The translations under genes and the position numbers were made by a program. From Anaeromyxobacter oryzae (GTDB taxonomy: Bacteria > Myxococcota > Myxococcia > Myxococcales > Anaeromyxobacteraceae), in assembly GCF_023169945.1 (NCBI RefSeq), contig NZ_AP025591.1, forward strand, positions 2,316,501 through 2,380,500: 64,000 nt of DNA, read 5' to 3'. Position 1 is the stretch's first letter. Each line of letters starts with the position of its first letter. A model generated the notes under the pieces. It saw only the letters and a program-made list of their open reading frames with translations. It searched no databases and had not been told where the DNA came from. Positions 57,560 through 64,000 of this stretch are shown piece by piece.

Positions 57560-58359
57560 CGCTCTCGCGCCGGCAGCTCCTGTTCCGCGCCGCCGCGGCG
57601 ACCGGCGCCGCCGCCGTCTCGGCGGCCCTCCCCGGCTGCGCGCCGGACATCGGGCCGGCGCCGTCCGTGGACGTCCCGGCGCCGGTGGACGGGAAGATCA
57701 CGATCCCGCTCGCGACGGCGCCGCAGCTCCGCGCGGAGGGCGGCGCGATCATCGCGCGGCCGCAGGGCGCCGGGCCGGTGCTCGTCGTGCACGTGCCGAC
57801 CGTCGGCTCCTACGCGTCGACCACGGCGATCTGCACGCACCTGGGCTGCCCGCTGGGGTTCGAGGACACCGAGATCGTCTGCCCGTGCCACGGCTCGCGG
57901 TTCGGCCTCGACGGCTCGGTCCACCACCCGCCCGCGCGCGGCGCCCTCGCGACCTACGAGGCGACGCTCGACGTGACCCGGGACGCGGTGGTCGTGGACC
58001 TCACCGCGGGCGATCCGGGGTTCCCCGCCCTCGTGAACGGGACGGTCGTCTTCCCGCTGGCGGACTTCCCCGCGCTCGCGAGCCCGGGCGGCACGGTCAC
58101 CGGGCGGCCGCAGGGCTACGGCCGGCCCATCACGGTGATCGCGCTCCCCGCCGGCGGCCACGCGGCGCTCGACTCCGTGTGCGCTCACCTCGGCTGTACG
58201 GTGGCGTATCACTCCGACGTGAACGAGATGATCTGCCCGTGCCACGGCTCGACCTATCTGCCCGACGGCACGCTCGTGCGCGGCCCCGCGTCGCACGGGC
58301 TGCGCGCGTTCACGACCACCGCCGACGCGACGGCGGTCACGGTCGCGATCCCGGGGTGA
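57556..58359 (+). CDS. Tandem double-Rieske iron-sulfur protein
   Basis: 267 residues with two complete Rieske domains. Domain 1 has ligands Cys93, His95, Cys109 and His112, with the disulfide pair Cys98/Cys111 (CTHLGC...CPCHGS). Domain 2 has Cys209, His211, Cys227 and His230, with Cys214/Cys229 (CAHLGC...CPCHGS). The N-terminus has a Tat-type signal (LSRRQLLFRAAA) and a possible lipidation cysteine (Cys28), so it is exported folded. Ordinary Rieske subunits carry one cluster. No cytochrome b or c1 gene of the bc1 type is adjacent. It ends 13 bases from the converging ParB-like gene. Confidence 0.88.
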   Translation: MTLSRRQLLFRAAAATGAAAVSAALPGCAPDIGPAPSVDVPAPVDGKITIPLATAPQLRAEGGAIIARPQGAGPVLVVHVPTVGSYASTTAICTHLGCPLGFEDTEIVCPCHGSRFGLDGSVHHPPARGALATYEATLDVTRDAVVVDLTAGDPGFPALVNGTVVFPLADFPALASPGGTVTGRPQGYGRPITVIALPAGGHAALDSVCAHLGCTVAYHSDVNEMICPCHGSTYLPDGTLVRGPASHGLRAFTTTADATAVTVAIPG

Positions 58360-58372
58360 GCGGGTCGCCTTC

Positions 58373-59347
58373 CTACTCCGCCTCCGCCGCCGCCCCGCCG
58401 CTCCGCGCCACGTCCTCGCTCCGGATCTTGCCGGGGTCCATGCCGCGGGCGCGCTTCGTCATCGTCGCGAACAGCTCGTCGAACGGCGGCGCGCCGCCCT
58501 TCATGAACCGCAGCGGGTTCACCCGCGCGACCACGAACGCCTTCAGGTAGGGCGAGTCGAAGCCCTTCTCCTTGAGCCGCGCCACCGCCTCGGAGACCGC
58601 GTCGTCGAAGGCGAGCACGACCTGGGCGCGGCGCTCGCGCTCCGGGAGCGCGGCCGAGAGCTTCCGCTCCTCGTACGCGTCCACCTTGCGGAGGATCGGC
58701 GCGTACGCGCCGCCCGAGAGGCGCGGGCGCGCCTCGTACGCGAACCCGAGCGTCACGAGCGCGGGCTCCTCGAACTCGAGGGCCATCTCGCTCTCCTTCG
58801 GGTCGAGCGAGCCGGCGAGATCGCGGTACATCCGGACGACCTCGAGGGCCTTCTCGCGGAGGTTGTGCGCCTTCTCGATGTTGAGCGCGAGGATCTGGTA
58901 GGCGACCTCGCGCTCGGGGACGAGCAGCGCGAGCACGCTCTTCGCGCCGAGCTCCTGGAGCGCGGTGAGCCGGTGGCCGCCGTTCGGCGTCATGTACCGG
59001 TCGCCCTCCCGGACCGCCACGATGGGATCGAGGTAGCGCTTCGTCTTGTCCATCGCGAGCGTGAGCTTCCTCACGTGCGCGTCGGAGACGTCGCGCTGGA
59101 ACGGCGTCCGGTCGACCTTGTCGGTCGGCAGCGCCACGAACAGCAGCGGGTGGCCGCCGAGCGGCTCGCGGTAGGCGGCGAGCACAGCGCCGCCGTCCGC
59201 CTCGACCGCGTGCGCGAGCGCGTCCAGCTCGGGCGGACGCTCCGACAGCGCGAGCTGCTGGGGCGTGAGCTCCGTCGGCTTCAGCTTCACACCCTTGCGG
59301 GCGCGCGGCCGGCCGCTCTTGGTCACCGGGCGCTTCTTCTGGGCCAT
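58373..59347 (-). CDS. ParB-like nuclease-fold domain protein
   Basis: 324 residues. The ParB/Srx N-terminal domain is at about 75-160: PFQRDVSDAHVRKLTLAMDK, LDPIVAVREGDRYMTPNGGHRLTALQELGAKSVLALLVPE. A helical region follows (IEKAHNLREKALEVVRMYRDLAG) that could correspond to the KorB/ParB DNA-binding segment. The basic N-terminus MAQKKRPVTKSGRPRARKGVKLK is typical of DNA-associated proteins. No ParA gene is near, so a chromosome-partition role is unlikely. The start at 59347 is the ATG before that basic segment; the longer frame is a shadow of the ABC gene. Confidence 0.8.
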   Translation of the reverse strand: MAQKKRPVTKSGRPRARKGVKLKPTELTPQQLALSERPPELDALAHAVEADGGAVLAAYREPLGGHPLLFVALPTDKVDRTPFQRDVSDAHVRKLTLAMDKTKRYLDPIVAVREGDRYMTPNGGHRLTALQELGAKSVLALLVPEREVAYQILALNIEKAHNLREKALEVVRMYRDLAGSLDPKESEMALEFEEPALVTLGFAYEARPRLSGGAYAPILRKVDAYEERKLSAALPERERRAQVVLAFDDAVSEAVARLKEKGFDSPYLKAFVVARVNPLRFMKGGAPPFDELFATMTKRARGMDPGKIRSEDVARSGGAAAEAE

Positions 59348-59419
59348 GAACGCATCGTAACGCGTGCGCCTGCACGCCGGGGTTGCCCCGGGCAGGGCGC
59401 GGCCGCAATATCCGCCCCC

Positions 59420-60421
59420 GTGATCCAGGTCCGCGGCCTCACCAAGCACTACCAGGTCCACCGCCGCCCGCCCGGGCTCGCCGCCGCCGTCCGCGCGCTC
59501 TTCAGCCGCACGTACGAGACGGTCAAGGCCGTCGACGCCATCGATTTCTCCGTCGGTGAAGGCGAGCGGGTCGGCTTCCTGGGCCCGAACGGCGCCGGGA
59601 AGACCACGACGCTCAAGATGCTCGCGGGGCTGCTCCACCCGACGTCGGGTGACGTCACGGTCGCCGGCTTCGTGCCGCGCAGGCGCGAGGCCGCCTTCCT
59701 CCGGACGATCACCCTCGTCATGGGCCAGAAGCAGCAGCTCCTCTGGGACCTGCCCCCCGCAGACACCTTCGAGCTGAACCGCGCGGTGTTCGACGTCCCC
59801 CGCGCGCAGTTCCAGGAGACGCTGAAGGAGCTGGTCGAGCTCCTCGAGATCGGCGACGTCGTCCAGAAGCCCACGAGGCAGCTCTCGCTCGGCGAGCGGA
59901 TGAAGTGCGAGCTCGCGGCGGCGCTGCTGCACCGGCCGAAGGTGCTCTTCCTCGACGAGCCGACCATCGGGCTCGACGTGTCGATGCAGGCGACCGTCCG
60001 CGGGTTCGTGCGCTCGTACAACGAGCGCTACGGCGCGTCGGTGCTCCTCACCAGCCACTACATGGAGGACGTCGTCCAGCTCTGCCCGCGCGTGATCGTC
60101 ATCGACCGCGGCCGGCTCATCTACGACGGCGACCTGCGCGCGCTCTCGCACCAGGTCCGGCCGGACAAGCGGATCGTGGTCCGCTTCGAGAGCGCGAACG
60201 GGGTCGTCCCGTCGGCGGCGGACCTGGCGCGCTTCGGGCAAGTGGTCTCGGCCGAGCCGGGCCAGGCCACGATCCAGGTCGCGGCGGAGGACGTGTCCGG
60301 CGCCGTGGCCCGCATCCTCGCCGGGCTGCCCGTCGCGGACCTCACGGTGGAGGATCCGCCGCTGGAGGAGGTGTTCTCGGAGCTGTTCCGGTCGAACCGC
60401 CGGGCGGCGGGGGTGACGTAG
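59420..60421 (+). CDS. ABC transporter ATP-binding protein (ABC-2 type)
   Basis: 333 residues. Walker A GPNGAGKTT, Q-loop VMGQKQQLLWDLP, signature LSLGERMKCELAAAL, Walker B VLFLDEPTIGLD and H-loop TSHYMED. A C-terminal domain of about 100 residues follows, as in ATPases paired with ABC-2 permeases. No permease gene lies next to it: downstream is a convergent gene that overlaps by 80 bases. It starts with GTG at 59420, leading IQVRGLTKHYQVHR. It may work with a permease elsewhere or be an orphan. Confidence 0.9.
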   Translation: MIQVRGLTKHYQVHRRPPGLAAAVRALFSRTYETVKAVDAIDFSVGEGERVGFLGPNGAGKTTTLKMLAGLLHPTSGDVTVAGFVPRRREAAFLRTITLVMGQKQQLLWDLPPADTFELNRAVFDVPRAQFQETLKELVELLEIGDVVQKPTRQLSLGERMKCELAAALLHRPKVLFLDEPTIGLDVSMQATVRGFVRSYNERYGASVLLTSHYMEDVVQLCPRVIVIDRGRLIYDGDLRALSHQVRPDKRIVVRFESANGVVPSAADLARFGQVVSAEPGQATIQVAAEDVSGAVARILAGLPVADLTVEDPPLEEVFSELFRSNRRAAGVT

Positions 60422-61589
60422 GCGCGGGCACCGGCCGCCCCGCCCCCGCGACGAGCCGGACGACCGACGCCTCCCCGAGCGCGATCCCGTCCCCGCGCGG
60501 CTCCGCTCCGCTCACCTCCACGACGTCGCCGCGGAGCAGGTGCTCGAACGCGCGATTCGGGGCCGAGACGTGCTTCTCCTGGAGGGAGAGCCCCATCCGC
60601 CCCTCCGGCCCGCAGCCCATGTAGCGGAGGCGCCCCTTGGACGGGAGGGGCTCGGACACGATCCGGAACACGCGCCCCTCGGGCGGCGGCGCCCAGGCCT
60701 CGCCGGGCGCCGCGAGGACGAGGTAGCTCATCTTCACCGCCTCCTTGCGGAGGCCGGCGGCCTTCCCGATCTGCGCGACGAGCGGCGGCGGATCGATCGG
60801 GCGCTCCGCGTGGCACCAGTCGGTCTCGCGGAGGAGCGCGGGGCACGGGCCGCGGAACAGGCACGGCGCGCGGACGGCGTGGCCGCGCGCCACGAGCAGG
60901 TCGCGGACGCGGAGGAGGGCGCGGGAGGTGTCCCTGAGCGCCGGCTCGACCACGAGGAGCGAGCCGCCCGGCGCGAGCAGCCGGAGCGCCTCCTCGAGGA
61001 GGTCCGCGCGGCGGGCGTCCTCGTCCTGTCCCTTCCACAGCTCGTTCACGACGTGGCCCATCGTGACGAGGTCGAATCGCTTCCCGGGCGCGATCCCCTC
61101 GAGCGGCGCCTTCCGGGCGGGGTTCCAGTCCCGCGCCCCGAGCGGCTCGCCGGCGGCGCGGGCGAGGGCGCGGGCCGCGGCGAGGGCGCGCGAGGACCGG
61201 TCCGCCGCGATCACCTCGGCCGCGCCGGCGTCGAGCGCGGCGAAGGCCATCGGGCCGGGGCCGCTCCCGAGATCGAGCGCCGCCCGCGGGCGGCGGGGCA
61301 GCTCGGAGATCGTCCCGCGCGCCTGCAGGTACGAGATCGGCCAGTAGAAGAGGAGGTAGGCCCCGAGGAGCCGCTCCTCGTCCATGTACCGGGCGCCGGC
61401 GAGCTCGCGGTCGCGCGTGAGCCCCTTCGACAGCCGGGCGACCGCGGCGCCGACCTCGCGCAGCTCGTCGGGCAGCAGCGCGTCCGGCGGCGGGCGCGGC
61501 CCGCGGCGGGGGCTCTTGCGCCCCTCGCGCCAGACGGCGAGGAGGCGGGGGATCCATCCCGCGAGATCGTGGGCGGGGTCGTTCGGCAC
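60342..61589 (-). CDS. Rsm22-family (mitoribosomal methyltransferase-like) SAM methyltransferase
   Basis: 415 residues. The Rossmann SAM motif is LDLGSGPGPMAFAALDAGA, followed by VIAADRSSRALAAAR and the family hallmark LVTMGHVVNELW. A cysteine/histidine cluster (APCLFRGPCPALLRETDWCHAERP) resembles the metal or Fe-S motif of Rsm22/METTL17 proteins, which associate with the small ribosomal subunit. The last ~27 residues, a Pro/Gly/Thr-rich tail, are encoded opposite the end of the ABC gene. The target RNA or protein is not known for bacterial members. Confidence 0.82.
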   Translation of the reverse strand: MPNDPAHDLAGWIPRLLAVWREGRKSPRRGPRPPPDALLPDELREVGAAVARLSKGLTRDRELAGARYMDEERLLGAYLLFYWPISYLQARGTISELPRRPRAALDLGSGPGPMAFAALDAGAAEVIAADRSSRALAAARALARAAGEPLGARDWNPARKAPLEGIAPGKRFDLVTMGHVVNELWKGQDEDARRADLLEEALRLLAPGGSLLVVEPALRDTSRALLRVRDLLVARGHAVRAPCLFRGPCPALLRETDWCHAERPIDPPPLVAQIGKAAGLRKEAVKMSYLVLAAPGEAWAPPPEGRVFRIVSEPLPSKGRLRYMGCGPEGRMGLSLQEKHVSAPNRAFEHLLRGDVVEVSGAEPRGDGIALGEASVVRLVAGAGRPVPAPTSPPPPGGSTGTAPRTPPPAADPPP

Positions 61590-61659
61590 GGGGCCGTTCT
61601 AACCCGGCGCGCGTCGGACGGCGAGGGGGGCGGGGGGCCCGTGGGAGCGGGAGCCTTGA

Positions 61660-61890
61660 GGACGGGGGACGGGGGACGGGGGGGACGGGGGGGACGGGGG
61701 ACGGGACACGGGAGACGGGACACGGCGAACGGGTCCGGAAACGGAAACGGAAACGGAAACGGTAACGGTGCGTGCGCGACGGTCAGGCTGCCCGTTTCCG
61801 TTACCGTTCACGTTACCGTTGCCGCTCAATCGTTCCCGTGACCCGCCTCCCGTGGCCCGTGGCCCGTGGCCCGTTGTCCGTGGCCCGTTG
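61660..61890. repeat. Degenerate intergenic repeats with AAACGG/TAACGG arms
   Basis: Within the 357-bp gap, 61661-61735 is built of GGGGGAC and GGGACAC-type units. The stretch 61737-61768 has four AAACGG units plus TAACGG. From 61790 to 61823 the complementary CCGTTTCCGTTACCG type occurs. Then CCCGTGG units run to 61890. The arms are imperfect inverted repeats around a short centre (61769-61789). The element is related to that at 7508-7751. No gene is supportable in this gap. Confidence 0.7.
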
Positions 61891-61946
61891 TCCGACCCCG
61901 ACCCCGCCCCCGACCGCGAGGATCACGCTCGCGCACGCCCCGCCCC

Positions 61947-63104
61947 CTACTCGATCGCGTGGACCAGCTCCGCACGAGGGACCGCGCGCCGGCCCTCGAT
62001 GAGCGCCCGCGCCGCGTCGACGTGCCCGAACATGCCCCAGAGCAGCACGCCGCGGACCGCGTCGCCGTCGAGGTAGTAGATCGCGCCCTCGCGGAATGGC
62101 GTCTTCCACGACTCGATCGTCTCGAGCCGCGCGTCGAGGACGCCGACCGCCTCGTACCCGAGGTCGAACATGTCCGAGTAGAAGAACGGAAGGTGCTCGT
62201 AGCGCTCGCCCGAGCCGGCCATGATCCGGCCCGCCGCCGCGCCCATCGTGAGGGCCGCGTCCTCGTGCTCGACCCGGATCGACCGCCCGAGCGCGGGGGA
62301 CGGGAACCGGGCGACGTCGCCCGCCGCGAAGACGTCCGGCGCGCTCGTCTCGAGGCGCGCGTCGACCTCGATCCCGTCCGAGCAGCGGATCCCGGCCGCC
62401 TCCGCGAGCGTCGTCTCGGGGACGATGCCGATCCCCGCGACCACCGCGTCCGCGACGATTTGCTGGCCGGTCCCGGTGAGGACCGCGGTCTCGTCGCCGC
62501 GCGCCTCGATCCCGGTCACCTGCTCGCCGGCGAGGACCCGCACGCAGCGGTCCTCGTAGGTCCGCATCAGGAAGTCGCCGAGGCCGGCGGGGTAGACCCG
62601 GGCGCCGATCCGCGCATCGGGGAAGACCATCGTGACCTCCTTCCCGTTCTGCGCGAGCGAGGCCGCGATCTCGGACCCGATGAAGCCGCCCCCGATGACC
62701 GCCACGCGCTTCCCCGCGACGCCGCGGAGCCGCCGGTAGTCCGCGAGGGTCCGGTAGTAGATCACCCGGTCGCCGCCGAACGGCAGGCGACGCGGGCGCC
62801 CGCCGGTCGCGAGGAGGAGCCGGTCGTAGCGGTGGACGCCACCCTGGTCGTCCGTCACCTCGTGGCGGGCGGTGTCGACCGAGACGGCGCGCCGGCCGGC
62901 GAGCCAGTCGACGTCGACCGGCGCGAGCAGGACGCTCGACTCCTCCTTCCCGAGCCAGAGCCCCTTCGTGAGCGGCGGCCGCGCGTACGGTGCCTCCGGC
63001 TCGGCGCCGAGGACGACGACGCGCGCCCCGGGATCCTTCTCCCGGATCGCGGCCGCGGCGGCGTGTCCGGTCATGCCTCCTCCGACGATGACGTGGGTCT
63101 GCAT
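61947..63104 (-). CDS. FAD-dependent pyridine nucleotide-disulfide-type oxidoreductase
   Basis: 385 residues. The FAD-binding GxGxxG-type motif is VIVGGGMTGHAAAAAI at the N-terminus. The NAD(P)-binding motif is VAVIGGGFIGSEIAASL near the centre, and the second FAD motif is DVFAAGDVARF. The overall pattern matches ferredoxin/rubredoxin reductases (BphA4/ThcD-like) rather than disulfide reductases, since no CxxxxC redox pair is present. The ATG at 63104 follows GAGGAGGACGAC. It is divergent from the acyl-CoA synthetase gene, and its redox partner is not in the window. Confidence 0.88.
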   Translation of the reverse strand: MQTHVIVGGGMTGHAAAAAIREKDPGARVVVLGAEPEAPYARPPLTKGLWLGKEESSVLLAPVDVDWLAGRRAVSVDTARHEVTDDQGGVHRYDRLLLATGGRPRRLPFGGDRVIYYRTLADYRRLRGVAGKRVAVIGGGFIGSEIAASLAQNGKEVTMVFPDARIGARVYPAGLGDFLMRTYEDRCVRVLAGEQVTGIEARGDETAVLTGTGQQIVADAVVAGIGIVPETTLAEAAGIRCSDGIEVDARLETSAPDVFAAGDVARFPSPALGRSIRVEHEDAALTMGAAAGRIMAGSGERYEHLPFFYSDMFDLGYEAVGVLDARLETIESWKTPFREGAIYYLDGDAVRGVLLWGMFGHVDAARALIEGRRAVPRAELVHAIE

Positions 63105-63290
63105 GTCGTCCTCCTCCTTGTCCGGGGCGTCTCCAGGGTTCGATGCGCGGCGCGGCTCGCGGTGGCTGTGCGCGGCCGTCCGCGCTCGCGCTCGGCTCGA
63201 TGGGGTGCGGCGCGGCCCATCCGGCACCCTTCGCGGCGCGTGCCCCCCGGCCCGCGCCGGGACACGATCCGAGCGAACGAGGAGGCGCGC

Positions 63291-64000
63291 ATGATCGGTC
63301 CCGAGCCCGGCTCCGTCCCGCGCCCGGTGGCGCCCGCGGCGCGCCCGGGAGGCCCTCAGGGCGCGAAGCAGGCCGCGGCCGCGCGCGGCGTCGCGGCGGA
63401 GGCCCGGAGCCTCCCGGCGCTGCTCGAGGCGCGCGCCGCCGCGAGCGGCGCCGAGGTCGCGGCGTTCCACCGCCTCGCCGGCGAGTGGCGCACGGTCACG
63501 TGGAGCGAGATCGCGGCGCGCGTGCGCGACCTCGCGGCCGGCCTCGGCGCGCTCGGTCTCGAGCGCGGCGATCGCGTCGCGGTGATCTCGGACACGACGC
63601 TCGACGGCGTGGTGGCCGACCTCGGGATCCTGGCCGCCGGCGCCGTGTCGGTGCCGATCTACCCTTCGACCACCGCCGCGGAGTGCCGCGACCTGCTCGG
63701 CCGGACCGGAGCGCGGCTCGCCCTCTGCGATCGCGACGAGCACGCCGCGAAGCTCGCGGAGATCCGCGGCGCGCTGCCGGCGCTCGAGGGCGTCGTGCGC
63801 CTCGCGCCGCGCGCCGGCTCCGGCGAGCGCACGGTCGCGCAGGTGGAGGCGATCGGGCGCGCGGCCCGGCAGGCCGAGCCACGCCGGAACATCGAGCGCG
63901 CCGCGGCGCTCGCCCCGGACGACCTCGCGTGCCTCCTGTTCACCTCCGGCACGACCGGGACGCCGAAGGGCGTGATGCTCACGCACGGAAACTGGCTCTA
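63291..64000 (+). CDS. Long-chain acyl-CoA synthetase / AMP-binding enzyme (5' part)
   Basis: The first 236 codons of an adenylate-forming enzyme run off the window edge. The ATG at 63291 follows GGAGG at 63281-63285. The protein begins with a Pro/Ala-rich 40 residues, then the AMP-binding fold: LAGEWRTVTWSEIAARVRDLAAGL, VAVISDTTLDGVVADLGILAAGAVSVPIYPSTT, and the P-loop LLFTSGTTGTPKGVMLTH. The latter two match FadD-type long-chain fatty-acid:CoA ligases, which would feed the fadI-fadJ enzymes of the same window. Confidence 0.88.
   Translation, partial: MIGPEPGSVPRPVAPAARPGGPQGAKQAAAARGVAAEARSLPALLEARAAASGAEVAAFHRLAGEWRTVTWSEIAARVRDLAAGLGALGLERGDRVAVISDTTLDGVVADLGILAAGAVSVPIYPSTTAAECRDLLGRTGARLALCDRDEHAAKLAEIRGALPALEGVVRLAPRAGSGERTVAQVEAIGRAARQAEPRRNIERAAALAPDDLACLLFTSGTTGTPKGVMLTHGNWL

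Noticed and set aside
58373..59347. Chromosome-partition ParB
   Set aside because: No parA neighbour, no parS-like site and a shortened, atypical C-terminal part; annotated only as ParB-like.

Overview
The window is very GC-rich and its genes are almost all G or C at third codon positions. It encodes two OmcA/MtrC-type decaheme lipoproteins, several hemerythrin-type proteins, large GAF-domain signalling proteins, an NtrC-type two-component pair with a matching sigma-54 promoter, the selenocysteine genes selA and selB, and a zinc-ribbon/GYF/TPR membrane protein. This combination suggests a metal-respiring, facultatively anaerobic myxobacterium close to Anaeromyxobacter. That assignment is inference from content, not a database match.

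Left part (1-20 kb): the end of an unknown gene overlaps a graspetide-type (MvdC/MvdD-like) ATP-grasp ligase. A membrane protein and a repeat-rich spacer follow, then sbcDC. On the minus strand come a cupin and a DUF438/hemerythrin/PAS/DUF2249 sensor. Next is a four-gene partner-switching operon (RsbW-like ATPase, STAS protein, SAM methyltransferase, membrane PP2C phosphatase). xthA, a DUF72 protein, an FHA-GGDEF diguanylate cyclase, a double-GAF protein and a marR-tolC pair complete the section.

Middle (20-45 kb): a 1167-residue zinc-ribbon/GYF/TPR protein, a plsC-type acyltransferase with an SDR, and hslO. A phosphoribosyltransferase with no canonical start codon precedes selB, which leads into a 1527-residue PAS/multi-GAF histidine kinase and its NtrC-type regulator. 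Just downstream are perfect dyads, a consensus sigma-54 promoter and a ~75-nt hairpin RNA with a C8 loop and a T-run, followed by a single-domain receiver. I regard this as the most novel unit in the window. nuoLMN then stands apart from the other complex I genes and is divergent from selA. A PhoB-type two-component pair follows.

Right part (45-64 kb): two decaheme lipoproteins share a near-identical promoter, 5' UTR and signal peptide, and both carry a collagen-like Gly-X-Y stalk between lipid anchor and haem region. Next are fadI-fadJ, a hemerythrin protein and a tightly coupled redox operon: a four-helix putative di-haem b cytochrome, a YceI protein and a tandem double-Rieske protein. After these come a ParB-like protein, an orphan ABC ATPase overlapping an Rsm22-type methyltransferase tail to tail, an FAD oxidoreductase and the start of an acyl-CoA synthetase.

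Four intergenic regions carry degenerate arrays of CACGGG, GTAACGG and AAACGG-type units, several forming inverted repeats. No tRNA, rRNA, CRISPR array, insertion sequence or prophage was recognised.
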